Positions 1 to 9,001 are shown, counted from the stretch's first letter. The stretch is DNA of 61,912 bases from Spirochaetia bacterium (GCA_900769325.1 CAAGGF010000084.1:1-61912), one strand, 5' to 3'. Numbers and translations: made by a program. The notes: generated by a model from the sequence alone, not told the origin.

Positions 1-158
1 AAGAACGACAGATTCCGCCAAAAGTGATTTATGACCTTAAAAAGCTCGACCTGCACGAAAACAATCAGTTTTTCCTATGGCACACATGGTTTAGCGATGT
101 GTTTAACAGACCGAATGGATGCAACGGATTTGATATTGTGATTGGAAACCCGCCGTAT
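1..158 (+). repeat. Inverted repeat arm, left (mate at 3402-3559)
   Basis: Position i pairs with 3560-i on the other strand. The only mismatches over 158 bp are at 30 (T versus A) and 146 (A versus G). The arm may extend past the window edge. It ends at the last base of the NPPY tyrosine codon in both genes. Confidence 0.95.
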
Positions 159-1463
159 ATTAAAGAGTATACAAATAAAGCAGCATTTGATGGTTTTCGC
201 GAAAATAGTCCTTATTACATGGGCAAAATGGATTTATGGTATGGTTTTGCCTGTCATGGATTAGATTTGCTCCGAGGAAATGGACTGCTTTGCTTTATTG
301 CTCAGAACAATTGGACGACCAGTAGCGGTGCAAAACTAATGCGTAAAAAAGTAATTACGGACAGTAAGATAAAACAGATGCTTGATTTCAATACTTACAT
401 GGTATTTGAAAATGCTGACATCCAAACAATGGTCATGCTTTTTGAGCGTAATAATATAGTAGATAATTACTATTTTGATTACAGAACATTACTTGCTCCA
501 TCTCAAAAAGAAGATATGCTTAGCCTTCTGGAAAAACAGAAAACTGCAAATACAAAATACCTTACTCCAAAAATAAAAAGAAATGTATATGCAGATAAGC
601 TTTTAACATTTAGCGAAAATTATAGCATTTTTGAAAAAATTGTAACTGGAAAATCTTATTTACAAGATGATGAAGTTGCTCAAGGAATTGTTCCAAATCC
701 AGATGTTGTTAATTCACGAAATATTAAAAATATAACTAATGATGAAATAGTTGTTGGTGAAGGCGTTTTCGTTATAGATAAGGATAAATTTGCAAAATTA
801 AATGAGAAAGAAAAGAAATATATAAAACCTCTTTACGAGCCTTATCAAATGTCACGATATTTTTTGAATTCAAAAAATGAAAAATGCATTTTATATATTA
901 CTAAAGCAAATTGGAAAAATGATGCACCAACTTTAAAAAAGCATCTTGAACGATATAAGGAAATCATGGAAGCAAGACGAGAAAATATAAATGGCCGAAT
1001 AAGTTTTTATCACTTACATTGGCCTCGTGAAGAAAAATTCTTTACGACTGGAGAAAAAATTCTTTCTGTAAGAAAATGCGATAAACCAACTTTTGTGTAT
1101 TATGAACCGGAGGCCTATGTAATGATGGCCGTCAATGTAATCCAAACTTCTCGGTGGAACATAAAATTTTTGACAGGAGTCCTTAATTCAAAACTTGTTG
1201 CTTTTTGGTTAAGACACAAAGGAAAAATGCAAGGTGAAAATTATCAGGTTGATAAAGAACCATTGTTAGGTATTCCTTTGCCAGAACCAACATCTATAAA
1301 TCATGATATTGAACAAGAAATTGTTCGTTTGGTTGATGAAATTTTAGGGAAAAAGGCTAATCAGGAAGATACAAAAAACCTTGAAGCCCAGATAGACTCC
1401 AAGGTGTATGAACTTTACGGTTTAACAGAAGATGAGATAAAAATCATTGAAAATAAATCTTAA
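3..1463 (+). CDS. Alternative C-terminal half of Eco57I-type adenine methyltransferase (silent cassette or left-truncated gene)
   Basis: The frame is open from the window edge, so the true start is not visible; a GTG at 24 is the first possible start but is internal to homologous protein. The visible 486 residues begin with the segment leading to methyltransferase motif IV (NPPY, codons 147-158) and continue through a TaqI/Eco57I-type C-terminal specificity region to a conserved tail (VYELYGL). Bases 1-158 match, inverted and in the same frame, the internal part of the methyltransferase gene at 3402-3559 with two mismatches. After the NPPY tyrosine the two proteins diverge strongly but have the same layout and a similar tail. 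This fits a replacement target-recognition cassette. A complete paralogue extending left of the window is the alternative. Confidence 0.8.
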   Translation, partial: ERQIPPKVIYDLKKLDLHENNQFFLWHTWFSDVFNRPNGCNGFDIVIGNPPYIKEYTNKAAFDGFRENSPYYMGKMDLWYGFACHGLDLLRGNGLLCFIAQNNWTTSSGAKLMRKKVITDSKIKQMLDFNTYMVFENADIQTMVMLFERNNIVDNYYFDYRTLLAPSQKEDMLSLLEKQKTANTKYLTPKIKRNVYADKLLTFSENYSIFEKIVTGKSYLQDDEVAQGIVPNPDVVNSRNIKNITNDEIVVGEGVFVIDKDKFAKLNEKEKKYIKPLYEPYQMSRYFLNSKNEKCILYITKANWKNDAPTLKKHLERYKEIMEARRENINGRISFYHLHWPREEKFFTTGEKILSVRKCDKPTFVYYEPEAYVMMAVNVIQTSRWNIKFLTGVLNSKLVAFWLRHKGKMQGENYQVDKEPLLGIPLPEPTSINHDIEQEIVRLVDEILGKKANQEDTKNLEAQIDSKVYELYGLTEDEIKIIENKS

Positions 1464-1504
1464 AATTCCTTGATATTTATCCCAAATATGTCATTATCTA
1501 AGAT

Positions 1505-1534
1505 ATTGAACTGGTCGAAAGACCCAGGTTCAAT
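1505..1534 (+). other. Imperfect stem-loop with GAAA tetraloop
   Basis: ATTGAA pairs with TTCAAT and CTGGTC pairs imperfectly with GACCCAG around a GAAA loop. It lies just ahead of the terminator downstream of the methyltransferase cassette. Function unknown. Confidence 0.35.
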
Positions 1535-1541
1535 CTAATAA

Positions 1542-1570
1542 GGCGGGCAGACTGTCCCGCCATTTTTTTT
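1542..1570 (+). terminator. Rho-independent terminator after the C-terminal cassette
   Basis: GGCGGG (1542-1547) pairs with CCCGCC (1556-1561), followed by A and eight T residues. It lies 79 bp after the stop of the plus-strand cassette. Confidence 0.8.
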
Positions 1571-1583
1571 GCCTGGAGAATTT

Positions 1584-1658
1584 ACGCATAACTTAAGCCT
1601 CTTTGTAGACGAAAGTGGTGACTTTGGAGCTTTTAGCAAACATTCCCCTTATACATAA
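1584..1658 (+). pseudogene. N-terminal remnant of a DUF3800-type protein
   Basis: The reading frame ACG-CAT-AAC... gives HNLSLFVDESGDFGAFSKHS, then PLYT and a stop. VDESGDFG at the N-terminus is the hallmark start of DUF3800 proteins. The expected ATG appears as ACG at 1584, with a GGAGA ribosome-binding-like sequence just upstream. Only about 24 residues remain of a protein normally over 200 residues. DUF3800 genes are common in defence islands, which fits the surroundings. Confidence 0.6.
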
Positions 1659-1680
1659 AAAAAGACGGAACAATCCGTCT
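1656..1680 (-). terminator. Rho-independent terminator for the toxin-antitoxin operon
   Basis: On the minus strand AGACGGA and TCCGTCT form a stem around a short loop, followed by a run of seven T. It lies 44 bp past the toxin stop codon. Confidence 0.75.
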
Positions 1681-1723
1681 ATCTTACAAGGTATGTAAAA
1701 TCCGATTCATACTGCACTGTCAA

Positions 1724-1984
1724 TCAGTTGTAATGTCCTTTGCAAGAAACAATCTGCAACATACCGCCTTCAACTCTGTATACAAGTCTGTTTGTGTCAT
1801 CAATGCGCCTGCTCCACAAACCACTTAAATTTTCTTTTAATGGCTCAGGTTTTCCGATACCTTTATCAAAACCGCTTCGTTCAATGTCCTGAATTAAAGC
1901 ATTAATCCGTTTGATAGTTTTCTTATCTTGCATTTGCCAATAAAGGTAATCGCTCCATGCTTCGTCGAACCAGATTTTTTTCAT
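1724..1984 (-). CDS. yoeB: YoeB/Txe-family toxin (RelE superfamily mRNA interferase)
   Basis: The 86-residue product is close to the usual 84-85 residues of YoeB. Visible hallmarks are WSDYLYWQ near the N-terminus, KRINALIQDI, GIGKPEPLKENLSG, WSRRIDDTNRLVYRV and the C-terminal CKGHY; the conserved Glu, Arg and C-terminal His/Tyr belong to the ribosome-dependent endoribonuclease site of this family. Known members cleave mRNA in the ribosomal A site. The ATG overlaps the antitoxin stop by one base (TGATG), so translation is probably coupled. The pair lies inside the segment bounded by the inverted repeats, between the two methyltransferase C-terminal halves. Confidence 0.92.
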   Translation of the reverse strand: MKKIWFDEAWSDYLYWQMQDKKTIKRINALIQDIERSGFDKGIGKPEPLKENLSGLWSRRIDDTNRLVYRVEGGMLQIVSCKGHYN

Positions 1985-2211
1985 CAGTCCACCTCGATAA
2001 GTTCGTGTTCTACACCTTTTCCTTCGTTTAAGGCTTTTATTCCACGCTCAAGATGGGCTATATTGCTTTTTGAATAGAACAAATCTTCGTTTTCATCTTT
2101 GGAAGTCCAGTTCTGCAAAGTTTGAGTAAGTCGTGCCAAAAGCAAAATACACTGATTATATGAAAAAGAATCAACATCATTCAAAACTTCATTAAAAGCT
2201 CCGTCACTCAT
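1984..2211 (-). CDS. Antitoxin partner of YoeB (YefM/RelB-like)
   Basis: This is a 75-residue acidic protein directly upstream of the toxin and overlapping it by one base. The N-terminal half is a weakly recognisable antitoxin dimerisation domain. The C-terminus (LERGIKALNEGKGVEHELIEVD in overlapping parts) resembles the toxin-wrapping tail of YefM/RelB antitoxins. By family knowledge the complex would repress its own promoter. Position and tail make the assignment good, though the N-terminal half is divergent. Confidence 0.8.
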   Translation of the reverse strand: MSDGAFNEVLNDVDSFSYNQCILLLARLTQTLQNWTSKDENEDLFYSKSNIAHLERGIKALNEGKGVEHELIEVD

Positions 2212-2261
2212 ACTGCTACCTCCATCGCTTATAATATACCATAATTTGTGGGAAAAATCAT

Positions 2262-5200
2262 CTATTTTCTTTCCACAATGATAATTTCTTCATTAGTTAA
2301 TCCATAAAGTGAGTAGACCAGTTTGTTTATCTCTTGCTCAAGTTCGCTTGTGTCTGCCATGCCGTTGGCTTTTTTTGCGGCGAGGATTTTATCTACGAGA
2401 GTGATGATTTCCTGCTGCTGGGCTGGGGTGGCACTGGGGATGGGGAGTTGCTCTAAATATGTTTTAGAGATATTAACAGTTAAAGTTGAATTGTTCGAAA
2501 AATTATTTGCATAATACCAATTCAGAACATTTGAGTTTAATAAAGCTAAGAAAAACTTGTATAAATGTTTGTACTCATCTTTTAAAACAATATTATTTAC
2601 AGAAGCAAAAGCCTTGTATTTTGCTGTATCATAGGCAACTATTACTGGATGACTTCCTCCACTAATTCGTTGTGTGACAAGTTTTTCATTTTGTTCCCAA
2701 AGATAATCAGGTCTAGTTCTATGGATTTCTGAAACATTCCATTCGATGTATTTATTTATCCCTGTTATCGCATATTTTTTAATACATTTTCCTTCCAGCA
2801 TAGGGAATCTATTTTCCCCAGGTTTCGTAAAGATTAATGCTTTCTTCGCAACAATACCTTCAATTATGTCTATACAATAATTTCCAAACAACTTTGAGTT
2901 TAATTCTATTTTACGAGTTAGATTTATACTTTCTAAATCAACATAAATATTAAAAGCATAACTAGTATTATTCAAAAATTGTGCTTGTGGAATTCTAGTT
3001 AGTGTTGCATTAATAGGAGTCAAGCTTTTTGCATCTGTCAAAATTAAAACTTCATTATTTTGACTCTTTTTATTAAGTAATTGAAGTGTAATTGTTGATG
3101 CCGTAACTTTTTCAAAAATTCCACTTCCCAAATCAACTATTTGTGCAACAGATGTGTTATCCAGAATGTAGCGTCTTACTAAATCATAGGTAGTAGTTCT
3201 TAAAATATTATTTGGAACAATATAAGAAAGAATTCCATTTTTATTTGAGAGCATTATTCCTTTCATAATAAAAAGTGCAAATAAATTTATTTTACCTGAT
3301 TGACTTGCTTTTGATTTAGTTCTATCAGCTAATTTTGAATAATATACTCTCTGAATGTCCTTCTTAAAATCATCAGCAAAATGAGCATCCCTTGCAAACA
3401 CATACGGCGGGTTCCCAATCACAATATCAAATCCGTTGCATCCATTCGGTCTGTTAAACACATCGCTAAACCATGTGTGCCATAGGAAAAACTGATTGTT
3501 TTCGTGCAGGTCGAGCTTTTTAAGGTCATTAATCACTTTTGGCGGAATCTGTCGTTCTTTTAAAAGTTGAATGAGATTTTCAGATATCTGATTTCGAATT
3601 TTTGCTTTAGCTATGTGATTGCTCGGAATAAAAAAGCCGTCGATAGCTTTTGTTAAAGATTCTATTGTAGTATCTTCACCGCCAAATAAATCCTGCTGTT
3701 TGTTTTCATACTCATGTTTTTTTGTAAGACAGCTTAAGTCCACACCTTCAAAACTTTCAAGCAGACTGTTTCCCTGCATGATTTTGTAATCAAGGTTAGG
3801 AAGCGGTTTTGGTTCTGTTTCGTCTACTACGATTGCAAGCCAGAAACGAAGTCGTGCAATGTCTACAGCACCTTTTTCAATGTCCACGCCGTAAATATTG
3901 TTTTTTACAATGTGCTGCTTCAGTTCGACATTTGACTTTGCATCCCCTGTAAGTGAGCGGGTACATGCAAAAAGTTCGTTCAACATTCCCATAGGAAACG
4001 CACCTGAACCTACCGCAGGGTCGCACACTTTTACTTCCAGCAGGGCATGCAAAAGTTCAGCTTTTTCTTTTTCCGTTAAATCTGAAACTTCCTGATTTAA
4101 TACAAAGCTTCGGATTTTTGTCTCTTCGATTTTTGTTTCTGCAAGGTAGGCAATCAGACTTTCACGGCACATATACTGCACGATTTCTTTTGGTGTGTAG
4201 AATGCGCCCTTGTCCTTATTGTCTTCAAGCAGGTTTTCAAAAATCTTTCCGAGCATTTCCGGGTCTACGCCAATTTCCGTGTCGTCCGGGTCTGTTTCGT
4301 CAATCGTAAAGTTATATTGATTAAAAAACTCAAAAAGAGAAGCAAAATGTTCTTTTTTGAATTTTACTTTCTTTTTATCAAGTTCGTCTTCTTCAAAAAG
4401 TCCCCCGTTAAGATACGGAATTCTTATTTCTTTTCCGTAAATGTCGCAGAGTGCTTTTGGTGCAACGGCTTCTTTTCCGCGGTCAGTGTTCAGCGTTGCA
4501 AAAAACAGCGGTTCAAGAGCCTGTTCAAGAAAATCATTTTTTACTTGTTCGCCTGCATTGTTAAAAAGATTATAGAAAAAATTTTTGTCGCCGGTTCCCC
4601 ATTCACTGCCTTTTAAAACTGCAAGCCAACCTTTTTTCTGCAAGAAATGAAGGAATACAAGGCGACCCATCATTTTTTTTACATAGTCGCGGACAAACTT
4701 GTCGTTTCCGCCAAAAGCGTCTTTATATGCACCGTTTGCTTTTTTTGTTTTTTCTTCTACAAATTTTCCGCCTTTTTTTATGTATCGTGTTCCGCTTATG
4801 TATTCAACAAGGTCTGCATAAAATTCTCGGTATTTTTCAAAAAACTCCCTGCTTAATGGTTCTACGCTGAATGCGTTTATCAGGTCATTGTCTTTGATTG
4901 TAGAAAGACCTTTTAAAGTTTCAAAGCGTTCTCCGATTGTCCTGCAGGAATGTTCCGGTCCGCAAAGATAAGTGTAGCGCTTTGCGTTTGTAGTGTTTTT
5001 GTTTGTGTCAGAGCGGTGAACATAGCTTACGCGCCATTCCTTTTTGCTATCTGTAAAATGAAAGAAAATGACTGCATTAGAATCATTTGCCATTATTTTT
5101 CGCACGCAGGACTGAATATTTACGCGGCTGCGCTTTAAGGCGACTGTATCCTGAAGTTCTACATCTGCAAAAGTAACAGGAAATCCGCCCCGAACCTGAG

Positions 5201-5366
5201 CAATTATGCTGAATGATTTTATCTGTTTCTTGTCGGCATCCGATAAAACCTGCTCGTCCGTAAGAGTTGTGTCCTTTGCCTTTGCAAAAATCGGTTTTAT
5301 AAGATGCTCAAACAGAACTTGCTTTCCAGGATATTCACTTTCAAAAAATTCGCGTAATTCTGACAT
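2262..5366 (-). CDS. Eco57I-type N6-adenine DNA methyltransferase with switchable C-terminal specificity region
   Basis: The protein has 1034 residues. The first 380 or so form an N-terminal region in which I see no clear PD-(D/E)XK nuclease motif. FYTPKEIVQYM (about 388-398) is the motif X region, DPAVGSGAF (about 445) is the SAM-binding motif I, and NPPY (652-655) is catalytic motif IV. Residues 656-1034 complete the fold and carry the TaqI/Eco57I-like specificity region. Codons 604-655 lie in the inverted repeat shared with 1-158. Recombination there would replace 379 residues by 434, giving a 1089-residue enzyme. The gene starts 31 bp after the helicase gene, with GGGAGAA at good spacing, so the two form an operon. 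It probably supplies self-methylation and target specificity. Confidence 0.9.
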   Translation of the reverse strand: MSELREFFESEYPGKQVLFEHLIKPIFAKAKDTTLTDEQVLSDADKKQIKSFSIIAQVRGGFPVTFADVELQDTVALKRSRVNIQSCVRKIMANDSNAVIFFHFTDSKKEWRVSYVHRSDTNKNTTNAKRYTYLCGPEHSCRTIGERFETLKGLSTIKDNDLINAFSVEPLSREFFEKYREFYADLVEYISGTRYIKKGGKFVEEKTKKANGAYKDAFGGNDKFVRDYVKKMMGRLVFLHFLQKKGWLAVLKGSEWGTGDKNFFYNLFNNAGEQVKNDFLEQALEPLFFATLNTDRGKEAVAPKALCDIYGKEIRIPYLNGGLFEEDELDKKKVKFKKEHFASLFEFFNQYNFTIDETDPDDTEIGVDPEMLGKIFENLLEDNKDKGAFYTPKEIVQYMCRESLIAYLAETKIEETKIRSFVLNQEVSDLTEKEKAELLHALLEVKVCDPAVGSGAFPMGMLNELFACTRSLTGDAKSNVELKQHIVKNNIYGVDIEKGAVDIARLRFWLAIVVDETEPKPLPNLDYKIMQGNSLLESFEGVDLSCLTKKHEYENKQQDLFGGEDTTIESLTKAIDGFFIPSNHIAKAKIRNQISENLIQLLKERQIPPKVINDLKKLDLHENNQFFLWHTWFSDVFNRPNGCNGFDIVIGNPPYVFARDAHFADDFKKDIQRVYYSKLADRTKSKASQSGKINLFALFIMKGIMLSNKNGILSYIVPNNILRTTTYDLVRRYILDNTSVAQIVDLGSGIFEKVTASTITLQLLNKKSQNNEVLILTDAKSLTPINATLTRIPQAQFLNNTSYAFNIYVDLESINLTRKIELNSKLFGNYCIDIIEGIVAKKALIFTKPGENRFPMLEGKCIKKYAITGINKYIEWNVSEIHRTRPDYLWEQNEKLVTQRISGGSHPVIVAYDTAKYKAFASVNNIVLKDEYKHLYKFFLALLNSNVLNWYYANNFSNNSTLTVNISKTYLEQLPIPSATPAQQQEIITLVDKILAAKKANGMADTSELEQEINKLVYSLYGLTNEEIIIVERK
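3402..3559 (-). repeat. Inverted repeat arm, right (mate at 1-158)
   Basis: This arm is internal to the methyltransferase gene, covering codons 604-655. It is 156/158 identical to the inverted arm at 1-158 and keeps the same codon phase. Confidence 0.95.
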
Positions 5367-5397
5367 TTTTTATTTCTCCCGTTTTACATTGTTTTTT

Positions 5398-8300
5398 TTA
5401 ACTTGCAATAAATTCTATTGCTACGGTTGCTTCCAGTTCTTCTGACTGGACTCTTGTAAATTTATACAGATAATCTATGTCCGATTCTATCTTCATTAAT
5501 CCAAGTCCTTCGTTTTTAAAATCTATTTTCAAAACTTTGTTGATAATGCCAAAGTTTTTGTCGTTTATGGAATTTGCAATTTCATCAAGTTTATTTTCGT
5601 ATTCTTCAGAAAGTCCTGTTAAATACAATGCTTTAATCTTTTTTAAGGCATTGCTGATTTCTGCAGTTTCTTTTCTAAGGCTGCTTCTTATGGAAATATC
5701 CTGATTTTGCAAATCTGCCGTATGACAGTTCAAGACAGAGGCCGTATATTTTTCTATCAATTTTGAATCACACTCAATTCCTTTAAGGTCAGAAAGAGGC
5801 TTTAGTTTTTCAAAAAATTCCAACTGGCTTACGTTTGTAGCTTTTCCGTTTTCGCTTGAAATATAAAGCATAGAATGAACTGTGTTGCTTTTTTTGTCTG
5901 TTTCGTGCAGTGCGGAAAATGCGTTCTTTGTCTGTGCGGAAACCTGCGAAACGATTTTTCCTGAAAGTTCAGAAAGCCGTAAATATTCAGCTTCATTGTG
6001 CTTTTTGTATTCACGGAGTTCTGCTATAAACGGCATAATCGGAGATTCTTTCTCTTCCGAGTCTTCGTGCATGACTTTGTCAAAATGCTTGACTTTTTCT
6101 TCACTTGTGTAAATCTGACTGTCTTCTCCAAACAGTTCGTGAAATGCCTGAAGTTTTACATAGGTTCGGTTTTTCAGGTTAATCTGATTATCACCCAAAG
6201 TTGAAGGATAAAAGTTATAGTTCCAGATTTTTTTTGCTTCCGTACCAATACGGTTGATGCGTCCAAGTCGCTGCATAAGCCGGGTTGCATTCCATGGGGA
6301 ATCATAGTTTAAGATTGAATTTGCACGATGCAGGTTTACGCCTTCTGCAAGTACATCAGTTGTAATTAAAATCTGATAATCGTCTTTTTTGGTACCTTTA
6401 TAGTTTGCGTCAAAATTGGCAGAGATTTCTTCTCTTTTATCATCTCTGTTTTTTGCAGTAATGGACAAGATTTTATATTCACTGGCACAATTCTGAAATT
6501 TTTTGACCAATGCTTCTTGAGTTGCGATACATTCAGTAAAAATAACCAGTTTTTGATTTGTATTTTTATCTTTGTCCTTATATTTTGCGGCTTCCATAAT
6601 AGAATCAAGTTTTCTTATGAAAGTTTCCATTTTTGGATCATCAGAAAGAACATCCCATTTTGAGCATAACTCATCAATGAGGCGTAAATCATTGTTTAGT
6701 TTATCAATATATTCTTCAATGAAATCTGTCCGCTTATATTCCTGGTTCGGACCATCGTTTTCATCCCCGGAATTTCTTTTATTAGCTTTTTTTGCTTTAT
6801 CTGCAATTATGGTAAGGCACTGTTCAAATCCGCCATTTTTGGAAATATTTTCATCATCAAGTTCTTTATTTACATCGATGTCCGGACAAATGAAAATACG
6901 GTTTGCATTCCACATTTTTACCATGTTTTCAGTATATCTATGCAGATTGTGCAAAGATTCTTTGAAAGCTGCCTGAGAACTTTCAAGTCTTTTTACAAGA
7001 AGCAGTTCCATAATCTGTGCAAGCCTTTGTGAAGTTCCGCTTACACTCAAGTTGTTTATTTCATGGCGTTTTCGATTTTCATCACTTTTAAGAAACTCAA
7101 TTGCACGATAGCGGAAATAGCCGAGTGCATCTTCTCCTGCAGTTGCTCCAAAATCAAGAACCGGCTCTCCATTTTCATCTGAATCAATATGACTTACCTG
7201 AGGTGCAATAATATTTACAGTGTTGTTAAAAAGTATTCCCAAATCACCGCTCATCTCGTATGGAATGGCAACTGGCTTTTGTATTTTAGGAAATGTTAAT
7301 CCCTGATTTTTCATATCTTCTTCGTAGAATCGTTCAATGTCTGTACGGGTTCGGCGAATTACAAGAGGTTCAACAATACATTTTCTAATATCTTCGCTAT
7401 CTGCAATTAATGCAGCTCTATCTTGAGCAAGTTCTTCTTTTGTTTTTAGAACTTTTTTGCCGTCAATAACTTTTTCTTTCTTAATATATTCCTTATAGTT
7501 GTTATGCTTTTCTGCAAAATAGTTTTCCAGTTTATTACCAAACTTACCTAAATTCTGCAATGTTGATTTATTATGATTTCTTTGGAATAAATAAATCTGG
7601 TTTCTCAAATCATAAGGTTCATTGTTTTGTGGTGTAGCCGACAAAAGAACAACATAAGGGTTTGGAGTAATAGAACCAATCAAATCATCGAGTTTCTGAT
7701 ACATTCTTGTTCCATCATTTCTAAAACGATGGCTTTCGTCTACGATTATAAGGCCGTAGTCTGCTTTTTTAAAAGATGAGTCAAAATCATTTTCATCAAC
7801 ATATTCATCAGCTTCATTAACATCATCGAGACAACCTATGGTTGTAAGATTTATGTAGCTGGAGATTTTTCTTTCTTCAATTTCGTCTTTATCAAAATAT
7901 TTGATTGAATCTATCCAGCTCTGTTTTATAGCAGGAGGCGTAACAATAAGAATCGGCTGTTTAGCTCCAGTTTCCAATAAATGGCGTTTTACAACCATAA
8001 GGGCAGTAAATGTTTTTCCAAGACCTACAACATCTGCAAGAATAAAACCGTGATGTTGCTTCATAATGGCAAATCCTTGATTTACAGCTTCTTTCTGATA
8101 TGTAAGCCGCTTAAAATCAGGATCTTTTGGCATATAATCATCAGGAGTAATCTTCCCGTCAAAATTAATAACTTCATCAAATTGGTCAATTAAGAGTTTT
8201 AAATATGTTTCATAAGGAGAAAGTACAGTTATTTCATTAGCATTATTATTTTGTTTTTGTTTTCCCTGTACTTTAGTTCCAATTTTAGAAGGACGCAGAA

Positions 8301-8943
8301 TTTGTTCAAGAAATTCTTTTGACCAGTTGTTAGATAATTCCCATTTTTCATTAAACCATTCAATGTGACCTTTTGAAGTATTAACAGTATCTGGTTTAGC
8401 AGCAATAATTTGAGGTACCGTTTCAAGATAATTTAATTCAGCATTTTCGCACAAACCTTTTCCTGTAAAGTTAGAACTTCCAATAATTCCGTATGCAATT
8501 CCAATACCATAGAATATATAGCATTTTGAATGTAAAAATTGACTTTCATCATTTGCATTTCGTTTATAAATATGAATCTCAATTTTGTCTGTTTTTTCTA
8601 AATATTTTAGCAAAAAAGCTACGGCATTTTCATAATCTTCTTTTACTTCAATATTGTTTATATCAGTACGAATATACTCTTCAGGCCAATTGTGAAAATC
8701 TTTATATTTTGGATTTTTATTATACTGTGAAAATAAGTAAGGGTCTTTCCCGATTAGTATTCTAAGTTTGGTTCCGTCTCTTTCCAAAAATTTATCAAGT
8801 TCATCAGCAAGAATAGCAGTTCCCGGAATATCCCAATAACCAGTAGCAATATCAATTTGAGTAATTCTTGGCTCTTTTATGATTTCTTTTATTGTATTTA
8901 CAAGTTTAAAATTTTCGGAATTATCAATAATAGTATTTGTCAT
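5398..8943 (-). CDS. SNF2-family helicase with phospholipase-D-like N-terminal domain (restriction/defence helicase)
   Basis: The 1181-residue protein starts with a PLD-like region: LHSKCYIF near residue 137 supplies an HxK signature, followed by GSSNFTGKGL and NAELN, as in PLD-family nucleases. The helicase core follows with GLGKT (Walker A, about 305), VDESH (motif II, about 400), LLSATP (motif III) and QRLGRINRIG (motif VI, about 890). Such enzymes use ATP to translocate on DNA, and the PLD domain could be the nuclease. The downstream methyltransferase in the same operon suggests a two-gene restriction-like system, broadly comparable with DISARM-type helicase/methylase pairs or a split type ISP enzyme. 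The exact class is uncertain. AAGGAA precedes the ATG. Confidence 0.88.
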   Translation of the reverse strand: MTNTIIDNSENFKLVNTIKEIIKEPRITQIDIATGYWDIPGTAILADELDKFLERDGTKLRILIGKDPYLFSQYNKNPKYKDFHNWPEEYIRTDINNIEVKEDYENAVAFLLKYLEKTDKIEIHIYKRNANDESQFLHSKCYIFYGIGIAYGIIGSSNFTGKGLCENAELNYLETVPQIIAAKPDTVNTSKGHIEWFNEKWELSNNWSKEFLEQILRPSKIGTKVQGKQKQNNNANEITVLSPYETYLKLLIDQFDEVINFDGKITPDDYMPKDPDFKRLTYQKEAVNQGFAIMKQHHGFILADVVGLGKTFTALMVVKRHLLETGAKQPILIVTPPAIKQSWIDSIKYFDKDEIEERKISSYINLTTIGCLDDVNEADEYVDENDFDSSFKKADYGLIIVDESHRFRNDGTRMYQKLDDLIGSITPNPYVVLLSATPQNNEPYDLRNQIYLFQRNHNKSTLQNLGKFGNKLENYFAEKHNNYKEYIKKEKVIDGKKVLKTKEELAQDRAALIADSEDIRKCIVEPLVIRRTRTDIERFYEEDMKNQGLTFPKIQKPVAIPYEMSGDLGILFNNTVNIIAPQVSHIDSDENGEPVLDFGATAGEDALGYFRYRAIEFLKSDENRKRHEINNLSVSGTSQRLAQIMELLLVKRLESSQAAFKESLHNLHRYTENMVKMWNANRIFICPDIDVNKELDDENISKNGGFEQCLTIIADKAKKANKRNSGDENDGPNQEYKRTDFIEEYIDKLNNDLRLIDELCSKWDVLSDDPKMETFIRKLDSIMEAAKYKDKDKNTNQKLVIFTECIATQEALVKKFQNCASEYKILSITAKNRDDKREEISANFDANYKGTKKDDYQILITTDVLAEGVNLHRANSILNYDSPWNATRLMQRLGRINRIGTEAKKIWNYNFYPSTLGDNQINLKNRTYVKLQAFHELFGEDSQIYTSEEKVKHFDKVMHEDSEEKESPIMPFIAELREYKKHNEAEYLRLSELSGKIVSQVSAQTKNAFSALHETDKKSNTVHSMLYISSENGKATNVSQLEFFEKLKPLSDLKGIECDSKLIEKYTASVLNCHTADLQNQDISIRSSLRKETAEISNALKKIKALYLTGLSEEYENKLDEIANSINDKNFGIINKVLKIDFKNEGLGLMKIESDIDYLYKFTRVQSEELEATVAIEFIAS

Positions 8944-8995
8944 TTTTTATTCATTCCTTCATTCCTGTTCTGTCTTAAAAAAAACAGTGGAAAAT

Positions 8996-9001
8996 ATTAT
9001 A
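8996..9001 (-). promoter_or_regulatory. Extended -10 promoter of the helicase/methyltransferase operon
   Basis: On the minus strand TATAAT preceded by TG one base upstream (TGTTATAAT) lies about 53 bp before the helicase ATG. No good -35 hexamer is seen, as expected for an extended -10 promoter. Confidence 0.55.

Noticed and set aside
24..26. GTG at 24 as the real start of the left-edge gene
   Set aside because: The frame is open to the window edge and bases 3-23 already encode residues homologous to the paralogous protein, so 24 is internal.
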